In this document: positions 1 to 8,999 of the stretch, one piece after another
How positions within the stretch are numbered: the stretch's first letter is position 1
How the letters are laid out: the number at the start of each line of letters is the position of its first letter
Assembly (NCBI RefSeq): GCF_041346945.1
Contig: NZ_CP166851.1
Location: 121,873-185,872 of the forward strand
Reading direction: 5' to 3'
DNA: 64,000 nucleotides
Source: Amycolatopsis sp. cg9
GTDB lineage: Bacteria > Actinomycetota > Actinomycetes > Mycobacteriales > Pseudonocardiaceae
Notes under the pieces: generated by a model
Database searches by the model: none
Told to the model about the DNA's origin: nothing
What the model saw: the letters and a program-made list of their open reading frames with translations, nothing else
Made by a program: the position numbers and the translations under genes

Positions 1-255
1 GAATGCGGCATCGAGCCGCTGGGCCTCGGTGTCGAGGCGGGACCGCCGGCGATGCTGCGCGTGCACGACTGCGGCGTGTACCAGGGCTGCGACGCCCACG
101 CCTCGACCGAGCACACCATCCCGGCGGATGCGGCCGACCTGGCCGACCTGCTGGACGCCCTGGAGCGCCAGGCCCGTGCCGTCGACCCGGCCGCCGTCGC
201 CGAGTACGTGGTGTTCGGGGCCTGCGGCCGGCGCGGCCGCGAGCGGGCATGGTGA
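1..255 (+). CDS. Unknown protein, 3' end only
   Basis: An open frame enters from the left edge and stops at 253-255, so only the last 84 residues are visible. The visible part has two Cys in a VHDCGVYQGCDAH stretch and an amphipathic Ala/Leu/Asp-rich helix before a basic tail ending GRRGRERAW. I do not recognise the family. It converges on the minus-strand gene ending at 295, leaving a 39-bp gap. Confidence 0.5.
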   Translation, partial: ECGIEPLGLGVEAGPPAMLRVHDCGVYQGCDAHASTEHTIPADAADLADLLDALERQARAVDPAAVAEYVVFGACGRRGRERAW

Positions 256-294
256 ACACCCTGGGCGTGGCACCGCGTGCGCGCCCGGCGAGCA

Positions 295-957
295 TCACCA
301 TTTCGGCCAGCGAGGTTCGATGTGGATTCCCGCTGCTTGCTGGTGGGAGCAGGGGGCTGCCGGTGCCGGCGGCGGTGGTCCGATGCGCGCCCAGAACGCG
401 GCGGAGTCCGGTTCGTCGGGCGGGTTCGCGCTCCAGCGGTATCCGGCGCCTCGGGCCGCTGCCGCGCGGGCCAGGACCCGGCCGACGCCGCGGCGTCGGT
501 GCTGCGGTTCGACGTGGATGCCGAGCAGCAGTCCGCGCCGATCGAGCGGGCACAGCGACAGCTCGACCTGGCCGTAGATCGTGGCGCCCCACCGCAGCTG
601 GATGAGGCCGATCCCCGCGCGGTCGGCGGGCGGGAGGACTACGAGCTGGAGTCGCCGCGACTGGACCTGTTCCTCGGTGACCTGCGCGGCGACCGACGGG
701 TCGACCAGCGCCCATCGTCCACCGGTGCCTGGCTGGTTTTCGCAGTGCCGGCACACGAGCTCGTTGAGCTGGTAGTCCTGGTTCGGGGCCTCCTGCAACT
801 GTCCGGGCCGCAGCCAGTGCCGTGCCGGGCACCACCGGGGCAGGTGCGGCCCGGACTCCGGCCGAGTCCATGGCCAGAGCGGGACGTCGAGGTAGCGTCC
901 CGCTCGCGCCGCCCCCGCGCCGGCGTGGCGGGCTGCTGTCGGGTCAGCGGAAGTCAC
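295..957 (-). CDS. GNAT-like acetyltransferase domain protein
   Basis: A 220-residue protein whose second half carries a GNAT-like acetyl-CoA loop (HVEPQHRRRGVGRVLA) followed by a short helix and a strand with a conserved SAAFW-type ending, as in N-acetyltransferases. The first half is Pro/Trp/Arg-rich and holds a CRHCEN pair that could bind metal. Its start overlaps the 3' end of dnaE2 by 14 bp, so it is the translationally coupled last gene of the dnaE2 unit. The substrate cannot be inferred. The fold call rests on the R-x-x-G-x-G/A motif; the N-terminal region is unrecognised. Confidence 0.6.
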   Translation of the reverse strand: MTSADPTAARHAGAGAARAGRYLDVPLWPWTRPESGPHLPRWCPARHWLRPGQLQEAPNQDYQLNELVCRHCENQPGTGGRWALVDPSVAAQVTEEQVQSRRLQLVVLPPADRAGIGLIQLRWGATIYGQVELSLCPLDRRGLLLGIHVEPQHRRRGVGRVLARAAAARGAGYRWSANPPDEPDSAAFWARIGPPPPAPAAPCSHQQAAGIHIEPRWPKW

Positions 958-3900
958 GGCTCTTGCTGGCCAAAGCGCGCAGGTCCAGCGGGGTGATGTG
1001 GTCTGCGACGAGCGACGCGGTGCCCTGGGAGACTTGGGCTTTCCCGCGGATCACCAGCGCCGAGCAGGTGGAGAGGACTTGCCGGTACCGCGTCCAGGTG
1101 CCGGGGTGGACGATCACGTTGGTCATCCCGGTCTCGTCCTCGAGGTTGAGGAAGGTGATCCCGCCCGCGGTGGCGGGCCGCTGCCGGTGGGTGACCGCGC
1201 CGCCGACCAGGATGCGGGTGCCGTCGGCGACGTCGAGCAGCTGCGCAGCGGGGACGACGCCGAGGCTGTCGAGGTGCTGGCGGACGAACTGGACGGGGTG
1301 CTGGTCGGGGGTGATGCCGGTGGCCCACACGTCGGCGGCCGCGACCTCGAGCGCGGTCATGCCCGGCAGGGCTGGGGCGTCGACGCCGGTGGCGATGCCG
1401 GGCAGGTGTCCGGCGCGGGTGCGGGCGGCGGCGCCGGCGGCCCAGAGGGCTTGGCGGCGGTCCGGGCCCAGCGTGCTGAACGCGCCGCTGGTGGCGAGGG
1501 CTTCGGCGACCGGCTGGGTGAGCTGCACCCGCTGGGTGAGTTCGCCGATGCTGCCGTACGGGCCGTGTAGGGCGCGGTCGGCGACGATCCGCTCGGCGAC
1601 GTCGGCGCCGACGTTGCGGATCGCGGCCAGCCCGAGCCGGACCGCCACGCCGCCGGCGGAGTCGGGGTCGGGCTCGAGGGTGGCGTGCTCGTGGGAGGCG
1701 TTGATGTCGGGTTCGCGGACGCGGACGCCGTGCCGGCGGGCGTCGGCGACCAGCGACTGCGGGGAGTAGAACCCCATCGGCTGCGCCCGCAGCAGTCCGG
1801 CGCAGAACGCCGCCGGGTAGTAGTACTTGAACCAGGCGCTCGCGTAGACCAGCAGCGCGAAGGCCATCGAGTGCGCTTCGGGGAAGCCGTAGCCGGCGAA
1901 GGCGTGGATCTGCTCGAAGATCCGCTCGGCCAGCGGCCGCGGCACGTCGTTGGCGGCGCAGCCGTCGAAGAAGCGGGTCATCAGCGCCCGCATCTTCCGG
2001 TCCGAGCGTTTCGAGCCCATCGCCCGCCGCAGCCGGTCGGCTTCGGCGGGGGTGAAGCTCGCGACGTCGACGGCCATCTGCATCACTTGCTCCTGGAACA
2101 GCGGCACGCCGAGCGTGCGGTCCAGGCTCGGGGCGAGCAGCGGGTGAGCGTGGCGCCAGGTTTCCTCGCCGCGGCGGCGCCGGATGTAGGGGTGCACCGA
2201 GCCGCCCTGGATCGGGCCCGGCCGGATCAACGCGACTTCGACTACGAGGTCGTAGAACTTCCTCGGCCGCAGCCGCGGCAGCGTGCCGAGCTGAGCACGG
2301 GACTCGACCTGGAACACGCCGATCGCGTCGGCGGCGCAGAGCATGTCGTAGACGTTCTTGTCGGCCAGGTCCAGCTCGCCGAGGTCGACCTCGCGGCCGT
2401 GGTGCTCGGCGACCAGGTCGATGCTGAAGCGCAGTGCCGAGAGCATTCCGAGCCCGAGCAGATCGAACTTGACCAGCCCGACGGCCGCGCAGTCGTCTTT
2501 GTCCCATTGCAGCACGCTGCGCCCGGCCATGGTCGCCCATTCGACCGGGACCACTTCGGACACCGGCTGCTTCGAGATCACCATGCCGCCGGAGTGGATG
2601 CCGAGGTGGCGTGGCATGTCCTCCATCTGCGCGGCGAGCTCGCGGACGTCCTCGGGCACGCCGTGGCCGCGTTCGCCCGGTGTCTCGCTGTCGGCGATCC
2701 GGCGCCACCGGTCGACCTGTTTGCCGAACGCGTCCTGCTGGCCCTCGCTGTATCCGAGTGCCTTGGCTGCGTCGCGGACCGCGGACTTCGCCCGGTAGGT
2801 GATCACGTTGGCGACTTGGGCGGCGTGCAGTCGGCCGTGCCGCTGGAAGACGTACTGGATGGCTTCCTCGCGGCGGCCGGACTCGATGTCGACGTCGATG
2901 TCCGGCGGGCCGTCGCGTTCCTCGGACAGGAACCGCTCGAACAACAGGCCCCATCTGACCGGGTCGGCATGGCAGATCCACAACGCGAAGCAGACCGCCG
3001 AGTTCGCGGCGGAACCGCGGCCCTGGGCGAGTATCCGGTTCTCGCGGCAGAACCGGACGATGTCCCAGACGACCAGGAAGTAGCCGGCGAACCCCAGCGC
3101 CTTGATGACGTCCAGTTCGCGCTCGAGCTGCGCGTAGGCGTCCGGTGCCTCGGCGGGGGTGCCGTAGCGGACGGCGGCGCCGTCCATGACCAGGTGGCGC
3201 AGGTAGGCGTCCTCGTCGGCGTGGCCAGGGGGCACCGGGAACGGCGGCAGCGTCGGGGCCACGAGCGTCAGGTCGACCGCGCACTCCTGGCCGAGCTTCG
3301 CCGCGCGGGCGACGGCGCCGGGGTAGCGGCGTTCGAACTGCTGCCGCTGCTCCGCGCCGGAGCGCAGGAACGCCGCGCCGGCTGCGGGAAGCCAGCCCTC
3401 CATCTCCTCGAGCGAGCGCTGGGCCCGGATCGCCGCGAGGGCATCCGCCAGTCGGCTGTCGCGGGGAGCTGCGTAGTGCACGTTGTTCGACACGACCGTC
3501 GGCAGGCGCAGTTCGCGGGCCATGGCGGCCAGGTGGTCGTTGTGTGTGCTGTCCAGCGGCTGGCGGTGGTCGATGAGCTCCACCGCGACGTGCTCGCGAC
3601 CGAACCGGTCGGCCAGCAGGGCCATTTCGTCGGCGGCCGCGGCGGGGCCGCCCTGGGCGAGGGCCTGGCGGACGGCGCCCTTTCGGCAGCCGGTCAGCAC
3701 CTGGACGTGCCCGGCCAGCTCGTCCACAACCTCGGCGAGGTCGTAGACGGGGCGTCCTTTCTCCCCGCCGGCGAGCTGGGCGTGGGAGATCACCCGGCAC
3801 AGCCGGCGGTAGCCCTCCAGGCCGCGGGCCAGGACCAGGAGGTGGGTGCCTTCCGGATCCGGGACGCCGTTCTGCCGGGCGGTCAGCCCGAGCGAGAGCT

Positions 3901-4273
3901 CCGCGCCGTACCCCGCGTCGATTCCGAGTTCGCGGGCGGCCGTGGCGAAGCGGACCGCGCCGTACATGCCGTCGTGATCGGTCAGCATGATCGCGTCCAG
4001 GCCCAGCCGGACGGCCTCTTCGACCAATGCCTCCGGTGAGCTGGCGCCGTCGAGGAAACTGAAGTCGGAGTGCACGTGCAGCTCGGCGTAGGGCACCCGC
4101 TCCTGCTCGGTGCCGTGCCCGGTCGCCAGGTCGGGCGGTGGGCGGTAGCCGTCGCGCTTGCGGCTCCAGGCCGGGGAGTCCCCGCCGTCGCCGTCGATCG
4201 CGGGTTTCCGGCCGGACGCGATGCGCTCCAGCTCCCGCCATGACGTTCGGCTGCCGCCGTCGAAATTGGACAC
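944..4273 (-). CDS. dnaE2: Error-prone DNA polymerase, DnaE2/ImuC type
   Basis: A 1109-residue C-family polymerase that copies damaged DNA in SOS mutagenesis, normally with ImuA'/ImuB. The PHP domain starts near residue 62 (HVHSDFSFLDGA at 66-77). The palm holds GQGRGSAANS near 417 and the metal-binding PDIDVDIE at 457-464. A fingers region, helix-hairpin-helix and OB domain follow (TRILVGGAVTHRQRP near the C-terminus). Length is typical of DnaE2 (about 1050-1100). The start is GTG at 4273 with a weak ribosome site. No imuA or imuB lies beside it, so any partners are elsewhere. The GNAT-like gene overlaps its 3' end. A long open frame on the opposite strand is a GC-driven shadow. Confidence 0.95.
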   Translation of the reverse strand: MSNFDGGSRTSWRELERIASGRKPAIDGDGGDSPAWSRKRDGYRPPPDLATGHGTEQERVPYAELHVHSDFSFLDGASSPEALVEEAVRLGLDAIMLTDHDGMYGAVRFATAARELGIDAGYGAELSLGLTARQNGVPDPEGTHLLVLARGLEGYRRLCRVISHAQLAGGEKGRPVYDLAEVVDELAGHVQVLTGCRKGAVRQALAQGGPAAAADEMALLADRFGREHVAVELIDHRQPLDSTHNDHLAAMARELRLPTVVSNNVHYAAPRDSRLADALAAIRAQRSLEEMEGWLPAAGAAFLRSGAEQRQQFERRYPGAVARAAKLGQECAVDLTLVAPTLPPFPVPPGHADEDAYLRHLVMDGAAVRYGTPAEAPDAYAQLERELDVIKALGFAGYFLVVWDIVRFCRENRILAQGRGSAANSAVCFALWICHADPVRWGLLFERFLSEERDGPPDIDVDIESGRREEAIQYVFQRHGRLHAAQVANVITYRAKSAVRDAAKALGYSEGQQDAFGKQVDRWRRIADSETPGERGHGVPEDVRELAAQMEDMPRHLGIHSGGMVISKQPVSEVVPVEWATMAGRSVLQWDKDDCAAVGLVKFDLLGLGMLSALRFSIDLVAEHHGREVDLGELDLADKNVYDMLCAADAIGVFQVESRAQLGTLPRLRPRKFYDLVVEVALIRPGPIQGGSVHPYIRRRRGEETWRHAHPLLAPSLDRTLGVPLFQEQVMQMAVDVASFTPAEADRLRRAMGSKRSDRKMRALMTRFFDGCAANDVPRPLAERIFEQIHAFAGYGFPEAHSMAFALLVYASAWFKYYYPAAFCAGLLRAQPMGFYSPQSLVADARRHGVRVREPDINASHEHATLEPDPDSAGGVAVRLGLAAIRNVGADVAERIVADRALHGPYGSIGELTQRVQLTQPVAEALATSGAFSTLGPDRRQALWAAGAAARTRAGHLPGIATGVDAPALPGMTALEVAAADVWATGITPDQHPVQFVRQHLDSLGVVPAAQLLDVADGTRILVGGAVTHRQRPATAGGITFLNLEDETGMTNVIVHPGTWTRYRQVLSTCSALVIRGKAQVSQGTASLVADHITPLDLRALASKSRDFR

Positions 4274-4431
4274 ACTTCACCCCGCGCTACCTGGGCGCCG
4301 CGGGAAGGACGGGCCGAACTACACTACTCGAACACCAGTGCGAGCAGCATCGCCATCATGGTCATGGCCAGCGGCGAAAGCAAATTGAGTCCCGCTCGGC
4401 ACGGCCGAATGGGCTACGCGGAGGAGAGGCG

Positions 4432-4713
4432 ATGCCGATGCCGGACATCAGCGATCTCGTCGACGAGGCCGCGGAGCAGATCCGAGCCACGGCCGAAGCC
4501 GACGGGCTGACGGCCGGGACTGCGATCGACGTCGTGCAGGCGATGTACGCCGTCCGCACCCGCAAGGGCGCCGGCGATGTGAACCTGGTCGGCAACCGCC
4601 GACGCCTCGCGCACGTGGCCGGGAGCGCGATGCACGACGCCCGGCTCGATCCCGACCAGCTCCGCCGGGCAGTCATCGCCAAGCTCACGCCGAATCACAC
4701 CGCGTCCACCTGA
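4432..4713 (+). CDS. Small helical protein of unknown function
   Basis: A 93-residue acidic-then-basic protein (MPMPDISDLVDEAAEQIRA...) predicted mostly helical. The start at 4432 is chosen over longer frames because a GGAGGAGAGG ribosome site lies directly upstream; the longer frame runs back through the divergent dnaE2 promoter. Family not recognised. It is divergent from dnaE2 across about 160 bp and is followed by an inverted-repeat-rich gap. Confidence 0.6.
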   Translation: MPMPDISDLVDEAAEQIRATAEADGLTAGTAIDVVQAMYAVRTRKGAGDVNLVGNRRRLAHVAGSAMHDARLDPDQLRRAVIAKLTPNHTAST

Positions 4714-4752
4714 ACAGCTCGCGCCGGGCCGTCGCTTCCCGCCGGCCTGGCG

Positions 4753-4812
4753 CGTTGGCTGTTTCCCGATCATCTGGGAAACGGGAAACACCTGTTCAGG
4801 AGGGGTTTCCAG
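4753..4812. promoter_or_regulatory. GTTTCC/GGGAAAC inverted repeats before the RapZ-C fusion gene
   Basis: GTTTCCC at 4761-4767 faces GGGAAAC at 4776-4782; a second GGGAAAC follows at 4783-4789 and GGTTTCCAG at 4804-4812. The cluster ends 16 bp before the start codon at 4829, where an operator would be expected. The same GGGAAAC word precedes the Nudix genes at 5934 and 22955. Operator function is inferred. Confidence 0.35.
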
Positions 4813-4828
4813 CCATGATCGTTGAGTC

Positions 4829-5785
4829 ATGGACACGACGCCCACCACCCTCACTACTGCCGCCGATTCCGCCGCCCCGGCCGTGCACCTGATCTCGTTC
4901 GGGTTCCTGCACGGCCCGGTCCCGGAGGCAGACCTGGTCCTGGACGTCCGCCGCTGGCTGCACGACCCCGCCGCCGCGAAGGCGATCCTGGACCTCGACG
5001 GCCGCGACGCCCGTGTGCAGCAGACCGTCTACGGCACGCCCGGCGCGGTGGAGCTGGTCGAGCACGCGGTGCACGCCGCCGGCGTCGCGCACCGCGGTGA
5101 ACGCGTGCTGGCCTTCGGCTGTGCAGGCGGCCGGCACCGCAGCGTGGCCCTGGCCGAGCTTGCCGCCGGTCGCCTGGCGCTGCGCGGCTACCGCGTCAGC
5201 CTGGAGCACCGTGACGTCCACCGCCCCCGCGTCCTGCGCGCCGCCACGACGACCACGGAACCGGACCGGCGTGAACCCCGGGACCTGTACTTCGAGGCCC
5301 CGAACTACTACCTGCCCCAGCCCGGCGACGCCCCGGCGGTGTTCCTCGCCGGCGGGATCACTGGCTGCCCGCGCTGGCATGATCACGCCGCCGCGGTGCT
5401 CGCCGCCGCGCCCGAGCCGGTCGTGGTGCTCAACCCCAACCGGGCGGACTTCCCAATCCACGACCCGGCCGCCGGCTGGGAACAGGTCTCCTGGGAGCAG
5501 CACCACCTGCACCTGGCCGAGACCACCACGTTGTTCTGGTTTCCGGCCTGCGACCCGGCGGTGACGGTGCAGCCAATCGCGATGTACGAGCTGGGCCAGG
5601 CCCTCGGCGAAGGCCGCCGGATCGTCGTCGGCGCGGATCCCGGCTATCCGCGCGTGGCCGACGTCCGGATGCTCTGCCAGCTCGCCCAGCCCGGCCTTCC
5701 CGTTCACAGCACCCTTGACGACACCCTCGCCGCGGTCCTGGATGCGTTGCCCCACCCCGCCGAAGCCGCACTCGCCGCCGCGTAG
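4829..5785 (+). CDS. RapZ C-terminal-like domain fused to nucleoside 2-deoxyribosyltransferase-like domain
   Basis: A 318-residue two-domain protein. Residues about 20-135 resemble the C-terminal domain of RapZ, with the hallmark GCAGGRHRSVA at 97-107 (compare GCTGGQHRSV in RapZ). Residues about 168-300 begin VFLAGGITGCPRWHD and look like the deoxyribosyltransferase-like fold, with NPNRADFP, an acidic WEQVSWEQHHL and a MYELGQALGEGRR segment. Deoxyribosyltransferases swap bases on deoxynucleosides; many distant members act as nucleotide-derivative hydrolases or sensors. RapZ-C senses a small molecule and binds RNA. The pairing suggests a nucleotide-signal enzyme, but that is inference. A perfect hairpin follows at 5791. 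Confidence 0.7.
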   Translation: MDTTPTTLTTAADSAAPAVHLISFGFLHGPVPEADLVLDVRRWLHDPAAAKAILDLDGRDARVQQTVYGTPGAVELVEHAVHAAGVAHRGERVLAFGCAGGRHRSVALAELAAGRLALRGYRVSLEHRDVHRPRVLRAATTTTEPDRREPRDLYFEAPNYYLPQPGDAPAVFLAGGITGCPRWHDHAAAVLAAAPEPVVVLNPNRADFPIHDPAAGWEQVSWEQHHLHLAETTTLFWFPACDPAVTVQPIAMYELGQALGEGRRIVVGADPGYPRVADVRMLCQLAQPGLPVHSTLDDTLAAVLDALPHPAEAALAAA

Positions 5786-5790
5786 CCGTC

Positions 5791-5823
5791 GTTGTGGCCG
5801 AGCGCGTGGTGCTCGGCCACAAC
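5791..5823 (+). terminator. Perfect 13-bp hairpin after the fusion gene
   Basis: GTTGTGGCCGAGC and its exact reverse complement enclose a 7-nt loop 6 bp after the stop codon at 5785. The GC-rich stem without a long T tract is typical of actinobacterial terminators. Confidence 0.7.
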
Positions 5824-5933
5824 AGGCGCTGCTGCGGTGAGGGAGGGCATCGGTCACGCGCTGAGGCACAGGAACTCGCCGACCACGCGGACATCGCCGT
5901 GTTGGACCGGCGGCTGCCACACTGGGAAACGTG

Positions 5934-6401
5934 ATGGCCCCGCCACTGCGCGTCGCAGCCCGCGTCGTCGCCCTCGCCCCCGATGACCGGGTCTTGCTGG
6001 TGTACTACGCCGAGAACGGCGGGTTCTGGGCCACACCCGGCGGCCGCATCGAGGACGGCGACGACAACGACCGCGCCGGCGCCCGCCGCGAATTGGCCGA
6101 AGAAGTCGGCATCGACCCCGTCCTCGTCGACCTGCGCGAGCAGGTGGCCGAACGCAGTGAGGAACACGAGGTTGGCGACCAGCTCGTCCGGCAGGTCGAG
6201 CGCTACTTCCTTGCCTACCTCGACCCGGACGACATCAACCCGGCTCGTGCCACGCAACCGGACACCATCCGGGCCACTCGATGGTGGACCGTTCAAGAAC
6301 TGCGCGACACCACCGAGACCGTCTACCCGCCCGGCCTCGCCGACCTCGTCACGAACATCCAGACCACGGGCGTTCCCTCGCATCCGGTCGTGCTGCGATA
6401 G
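5934..6401 (+). CDS. Nudix hydrolase
   Basis: A 155-residue protein with a single Nudix fold. The Nudix box runs from GGRIEDGD through ARRELAEEVGI near residues 39-62, with the metal-binding REL-EE glutamates intact. Nudix enzymes hydrolyse nucleoside diphosphates linked to another group; the specificity is not readable here. A GTG at 5931 is an alternative start. There is no clear ribosome site and CTGGGAAAC directly abuts the start, so a leaderless transcript is possible. The next gene is ligD. Confidence 0.85.
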   Translation: MAPPLRVAARVVALAPDDRVLLVYYAENGGFWATPGGRIEDGDDNDRAGARRELAEEVGIDPVLVDLREQVAERSEEHEVGDQLVRQVERYFLAYLDPDDINPARATQPDTIRATRWWTVQELRDTTETVYPPGLADLVTNIQTTGVPSHPVVLR

Positions 6402-6575
6402 CCACGGGGGATAGCCCAGCAAGCTGAAGTCGATTCCAACCGGCCGCTTCCGGGTGATTACCGCAGGTCACAGGGTGTCATGTGTGGACGGTCGGCGAGC
6501 GCGACCGCGCCGTCCGGGTGACCATGGAACCGGCGGCGGGCCGGTCCCGGCGCGGAGTCGGCGGGAGGTGCGGGG

Positions 6576-8630
6576 ATGGCGCGCACAGCCCGTCGCGACA
6601 GCTCCCGGGTCCCCGGCTGGGTCGAGCCGATGCTGGCCAAGCCCGACGGCGGGCGACTGCGCGAAGGCCCAGATTGGACCTACGAGTACAAGCTGGACGG
6701 CTACCGCGCCTGCATGCAGATCGCCCCGGACGGCACGACGCGGCTGACCAGCCGCGCCGGCAACGACTTCACCGACGAGTTCGCCGAGCTCACCAGCGTG
6801 TTCGGCCCGGCCCTCGAGGGCCGGGCCGCCGTGCTGGACGGCGAGATCGTGGTCTACAACGAGGCCGGCCAGCCTGAGTTCGGCATGTTGCAGGAACGTC
6901 GCGGCCGCTACCAGACCCACCGCAGCTCGATCCGCCGCGGCGAGCCGTTCGAGGGCCTGCCGGTCCGGTTCCTGGCCTTCGACCTGCTTCAGCTCGGCAC
7001 ACGGTCGCTGCTGGGCGCTCCGTACGACGAACGCCGGCAGCAGCTGCTGGCGCTGCCGATGCCGGATCCGTACCGGGTGGCGGTGGTGCGGGGGTTCACC
7101 TTCACCGAGCTCGACGCCGATCGCTGCACGCCCGCGCATCTGCTGGCCCACGTCGCCGCGGCCGGCCACGAGGGTCTGGTTGCGAAGAACCGCCGCGCGG
7201 TCTACACGCCGGGCAAGCGCACCGACGCCTGGCTCAAGCACCCGCTGATCCAGACCACCGAGGTCATCGTGTGCGGCTGGCGCCCGGGACAGGGCAGCTT
7301 CGCCGGGAAGGTCGGTGGCCTGCTGCTCGGCGCGCATGATCCGGACACCGGCGACCTGTGCTACATCGGCGACGTCGGGACCGGCTTCAAGGAAGCCGAA
7401 CGCGACCGCCTGCAAACCCGCCTCAAGCCGCTGGAGCGGTCGCAGCACCCGTTCGCGGTCACGCCGCCGCGGGAGGACGTCGTCCGCGCCCGCTGGGTCG
7501 ACCCGGTACTGGTCGGAGAGGTCCAATACCGGCAGTTCACGCGCGGTGCCGGGCGCCTGCGCCACACCAGCTGGCGTGGCCTGCGTGCCGACCGTGTGCC
7601 CGGCGACGTCCTCGTCCCCCGCACCGAGCCGCGTGTGGCCGCCCAGCTCCCGCCGGTCAACCCGACGGCTTCCGAACCCGCGGCCGCGCCGGCGCAGCCG
7701 ACCGGGGCGAAAATCACGGTGCAGGCCGGGAAACGGCAGATCACCTTGTCCAACCTGGACAAGCCGTTGTACCCGGATGGGTTTACCAAGGCGCAGGTCA
7801 TCCACTACTACTCCCGCATTGCCCCCGTCTTGCTGCCACATCTGGCCGGGCGGCCAGTCACGGTCATCCGGTTCCCCGACGGCGTCGACGGACAGCAGTT
7901 CTTCGAGAAGAACGTCCCCCGCGGCGCTCCGAGCTGGTTGTCCACGGTCCGGCTGCCGAGCACGAGTTCCCGCAGCCGTCACGGCGAGCGCGGTGAACCG
8001 ATCGAGTACCCGCTGCTGGACGAGCTCGCGGCGCTGGTGTGGGAGGCGAACATGGCCGCCCTGGAGATCCACGTCCCGCAGTGCATCGTCGACCTGGGGC
8101 CGCCACCGGCGCGCCGGCCGCCGGACAGGCTGGTGTTCGACCTCGACCCCGGGCCCGGCGCGTCGATCGTGGATTGCTGTCGGGTCGCGGAACGGCTGAA
8201 CGACCTGCTGGCCGCCGACGGGCTGACCGCGTTCGCCAAGACGTCCGGTTCCAAGGGAATGCAGTTGTACTGCGCGATCAGCACCGATGACCCCGCGGCG
8301 CCGTCCGCCTACGCCAAGCGGCTGGCCCGGCACCTGGCGCGGCAGACACCTGAGCAGGTGACCGCAGTGATGGCCAGGGCGCAGCGCGCGGGCAAGGTGT
8401 TCATCGACTGGTCGCAGAACAACCCGGCCAAGACAACCATCGCGCCGTACTCGCTTCGCGGCCGCGACCGGCCAACCGTCTCCACGCCGGTCACCTGGGC
8501 GGAAGTCCGCGCCTCCCGTCACGCGAGCCAGCTGGTCTTCACAGCCGAGGATGTTCTCGACCGCGTCGACGAGCACGGCGACCTCCTCGACACCCTCGAC
8601 AGCACTCGCGCCCCGTTGCCCACCGGCTGA
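6576..8630 (+). CDS. ligD: ATP-dependent DNA ligase LigD, ligase-polymerase two-domain form
   Basis: A 684-residue NHEJ-type ligase. The nucleotidyltransferase domain comes first: EYKLDGYR at 37-44 contains adenylated Lys39, then LDGEIVVY, FLAFDLL, EGLVAKN and DAWLKH, and an OB domain to about 360. A primase-polymerase (LigD_pol) domain starts near 385 (ITLSNLDKPLYPDGFT) with the FDLDPGPG metal site near 520. There is no phosphoesterase domain, and the order is ligase then polymerase, as in Bacillus LigD rather than Mycobacterium. The motif usually read SGSKGLH is SGSKGMQ here, so a conserved His is replaced. No ku gene is in the window. The start follows a GCGGGAGGTGCGGGG ribosome region. 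Confidence 0.95.
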   Translation: MARTARRDSSRVPGWVEPMLAKPDGGRLREGPDWTYEYKLDGYRACMQIAPDGTTRLTSRAGNDFTDEFAELTSVFGPALEGRAAVLDGEIVVYNEAGQPEFGMLQERRGRYQTHRSSIRRGEPFEGLPVRFLAFDLLQLGTRSLLGAPYDERRQQLLALPMPDPYRVAVVRGFTFTELDADRCTPAHLLAHVAAAGHEGLVAKNRRAVYTPGKRTDAWLKHPLIQTTEVIVCGWRPGQGSFAGKVGGLLLGAHDPDTGDLCYIGDVGTGFKEAERDRLQTRLKPLERSQHPFAVTPPREDVVRARWVDPVLVGEVQYRQFTRGAGRLRHTSWRGLRADRVPGDVLVPRTEPRVAAQLPPVNPTASEPAAAPAQPTGAKITVQAGKRQITLSNLDKPLYPDGFTKAQVIHYYSRIAPVLLPHLAGRPVTVIRFPDGVDGQQFFEKNVPRGAPSWLSTVRLPSTSSRSRHGERGEPIEYPLLDELAALVWEANMAALEIHVPQCIVDLGPPPARRPPDRLVFDLDPGPGASIVDCCRVAERLNDLLAADGLTAFAKTSGSKGMQLYCAISTDDPAAPSAYAKRLARHLARQTPEQVTAVMARAQRAGKVFIDWSQNNPAKTTIAPYSLRGRDRPTVSTPVTWAEVRASRHASQLVFTAEDVLDRVDEHGDLLDTLDSTRAPLPTG

Positions 8631-8687
8631 CCGGGATCTGCGCCGATCGGCGCTTGCGCGACGTCCTGGCTCCCCTTGATCAGGGAT

Positions 8688-8870
8688 TCAGGCGCTGATC
8701 GAGCGGCGTCGCTGCCGCCACCAGAACTGCCCGGTGCCTCGGCATCCTCGCCGGCGGGCGGCGACTACGACGGCGACGGCCGCCTCCACGCAGAGCAAGT
8801 CCGGGAACCTCACGCTGTCGATGTCGGCCCTCCATTCGACTAACGCCCGCGTAACCACGTCCTGCTCATG
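8688..8870 (-). CDS. Possible small hypothetical protein
   Basis: A 60-residue frame (MHEQDVVTRALVEWRADIDSV...) with a GAGGTG purine stretch just before the ATG. It has a central Val/Ala-rich helix and an Arg-rich C-terminus. It is the only coding candidate in the 8631-9037 gap and reads opposite to its neighbours. Coding potential is weak; it may be non-coding or a remnant. Confidence 0.25.
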   Translation of the reverse strand, partial: HEQDVVTRALVEWRADIDSVRFPDLLCVEAAVAVVVAARRRGCRGTGQFWWRQRRRSISA

Positions 8871-8999
8871 CATCTGCACCTCACCCCATGTCCTACTTCC
8901 GCGTAGGTCGCGCCGGAAAGCAGCGTCGTTACCGGCCATCACCTGCCGTCGCAGGCAGAGGAGCAGGCCGGCCTGGCGACTCAGAGCCGCCAAGACGAG

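Noticed and set aside
1685..4039. 784-residue open frame on the plus strand opposite dnaE2
   Set aside because: It is the antisense shadow of a strongly conserved polymerase gene; its translation is low-complexity Val/Gly/Arg with no family pattern.
6468..8576. 702-residue minus-strand open frame opposite ligD
   Set aside because: Antisense shadow of ligD; no motifs.
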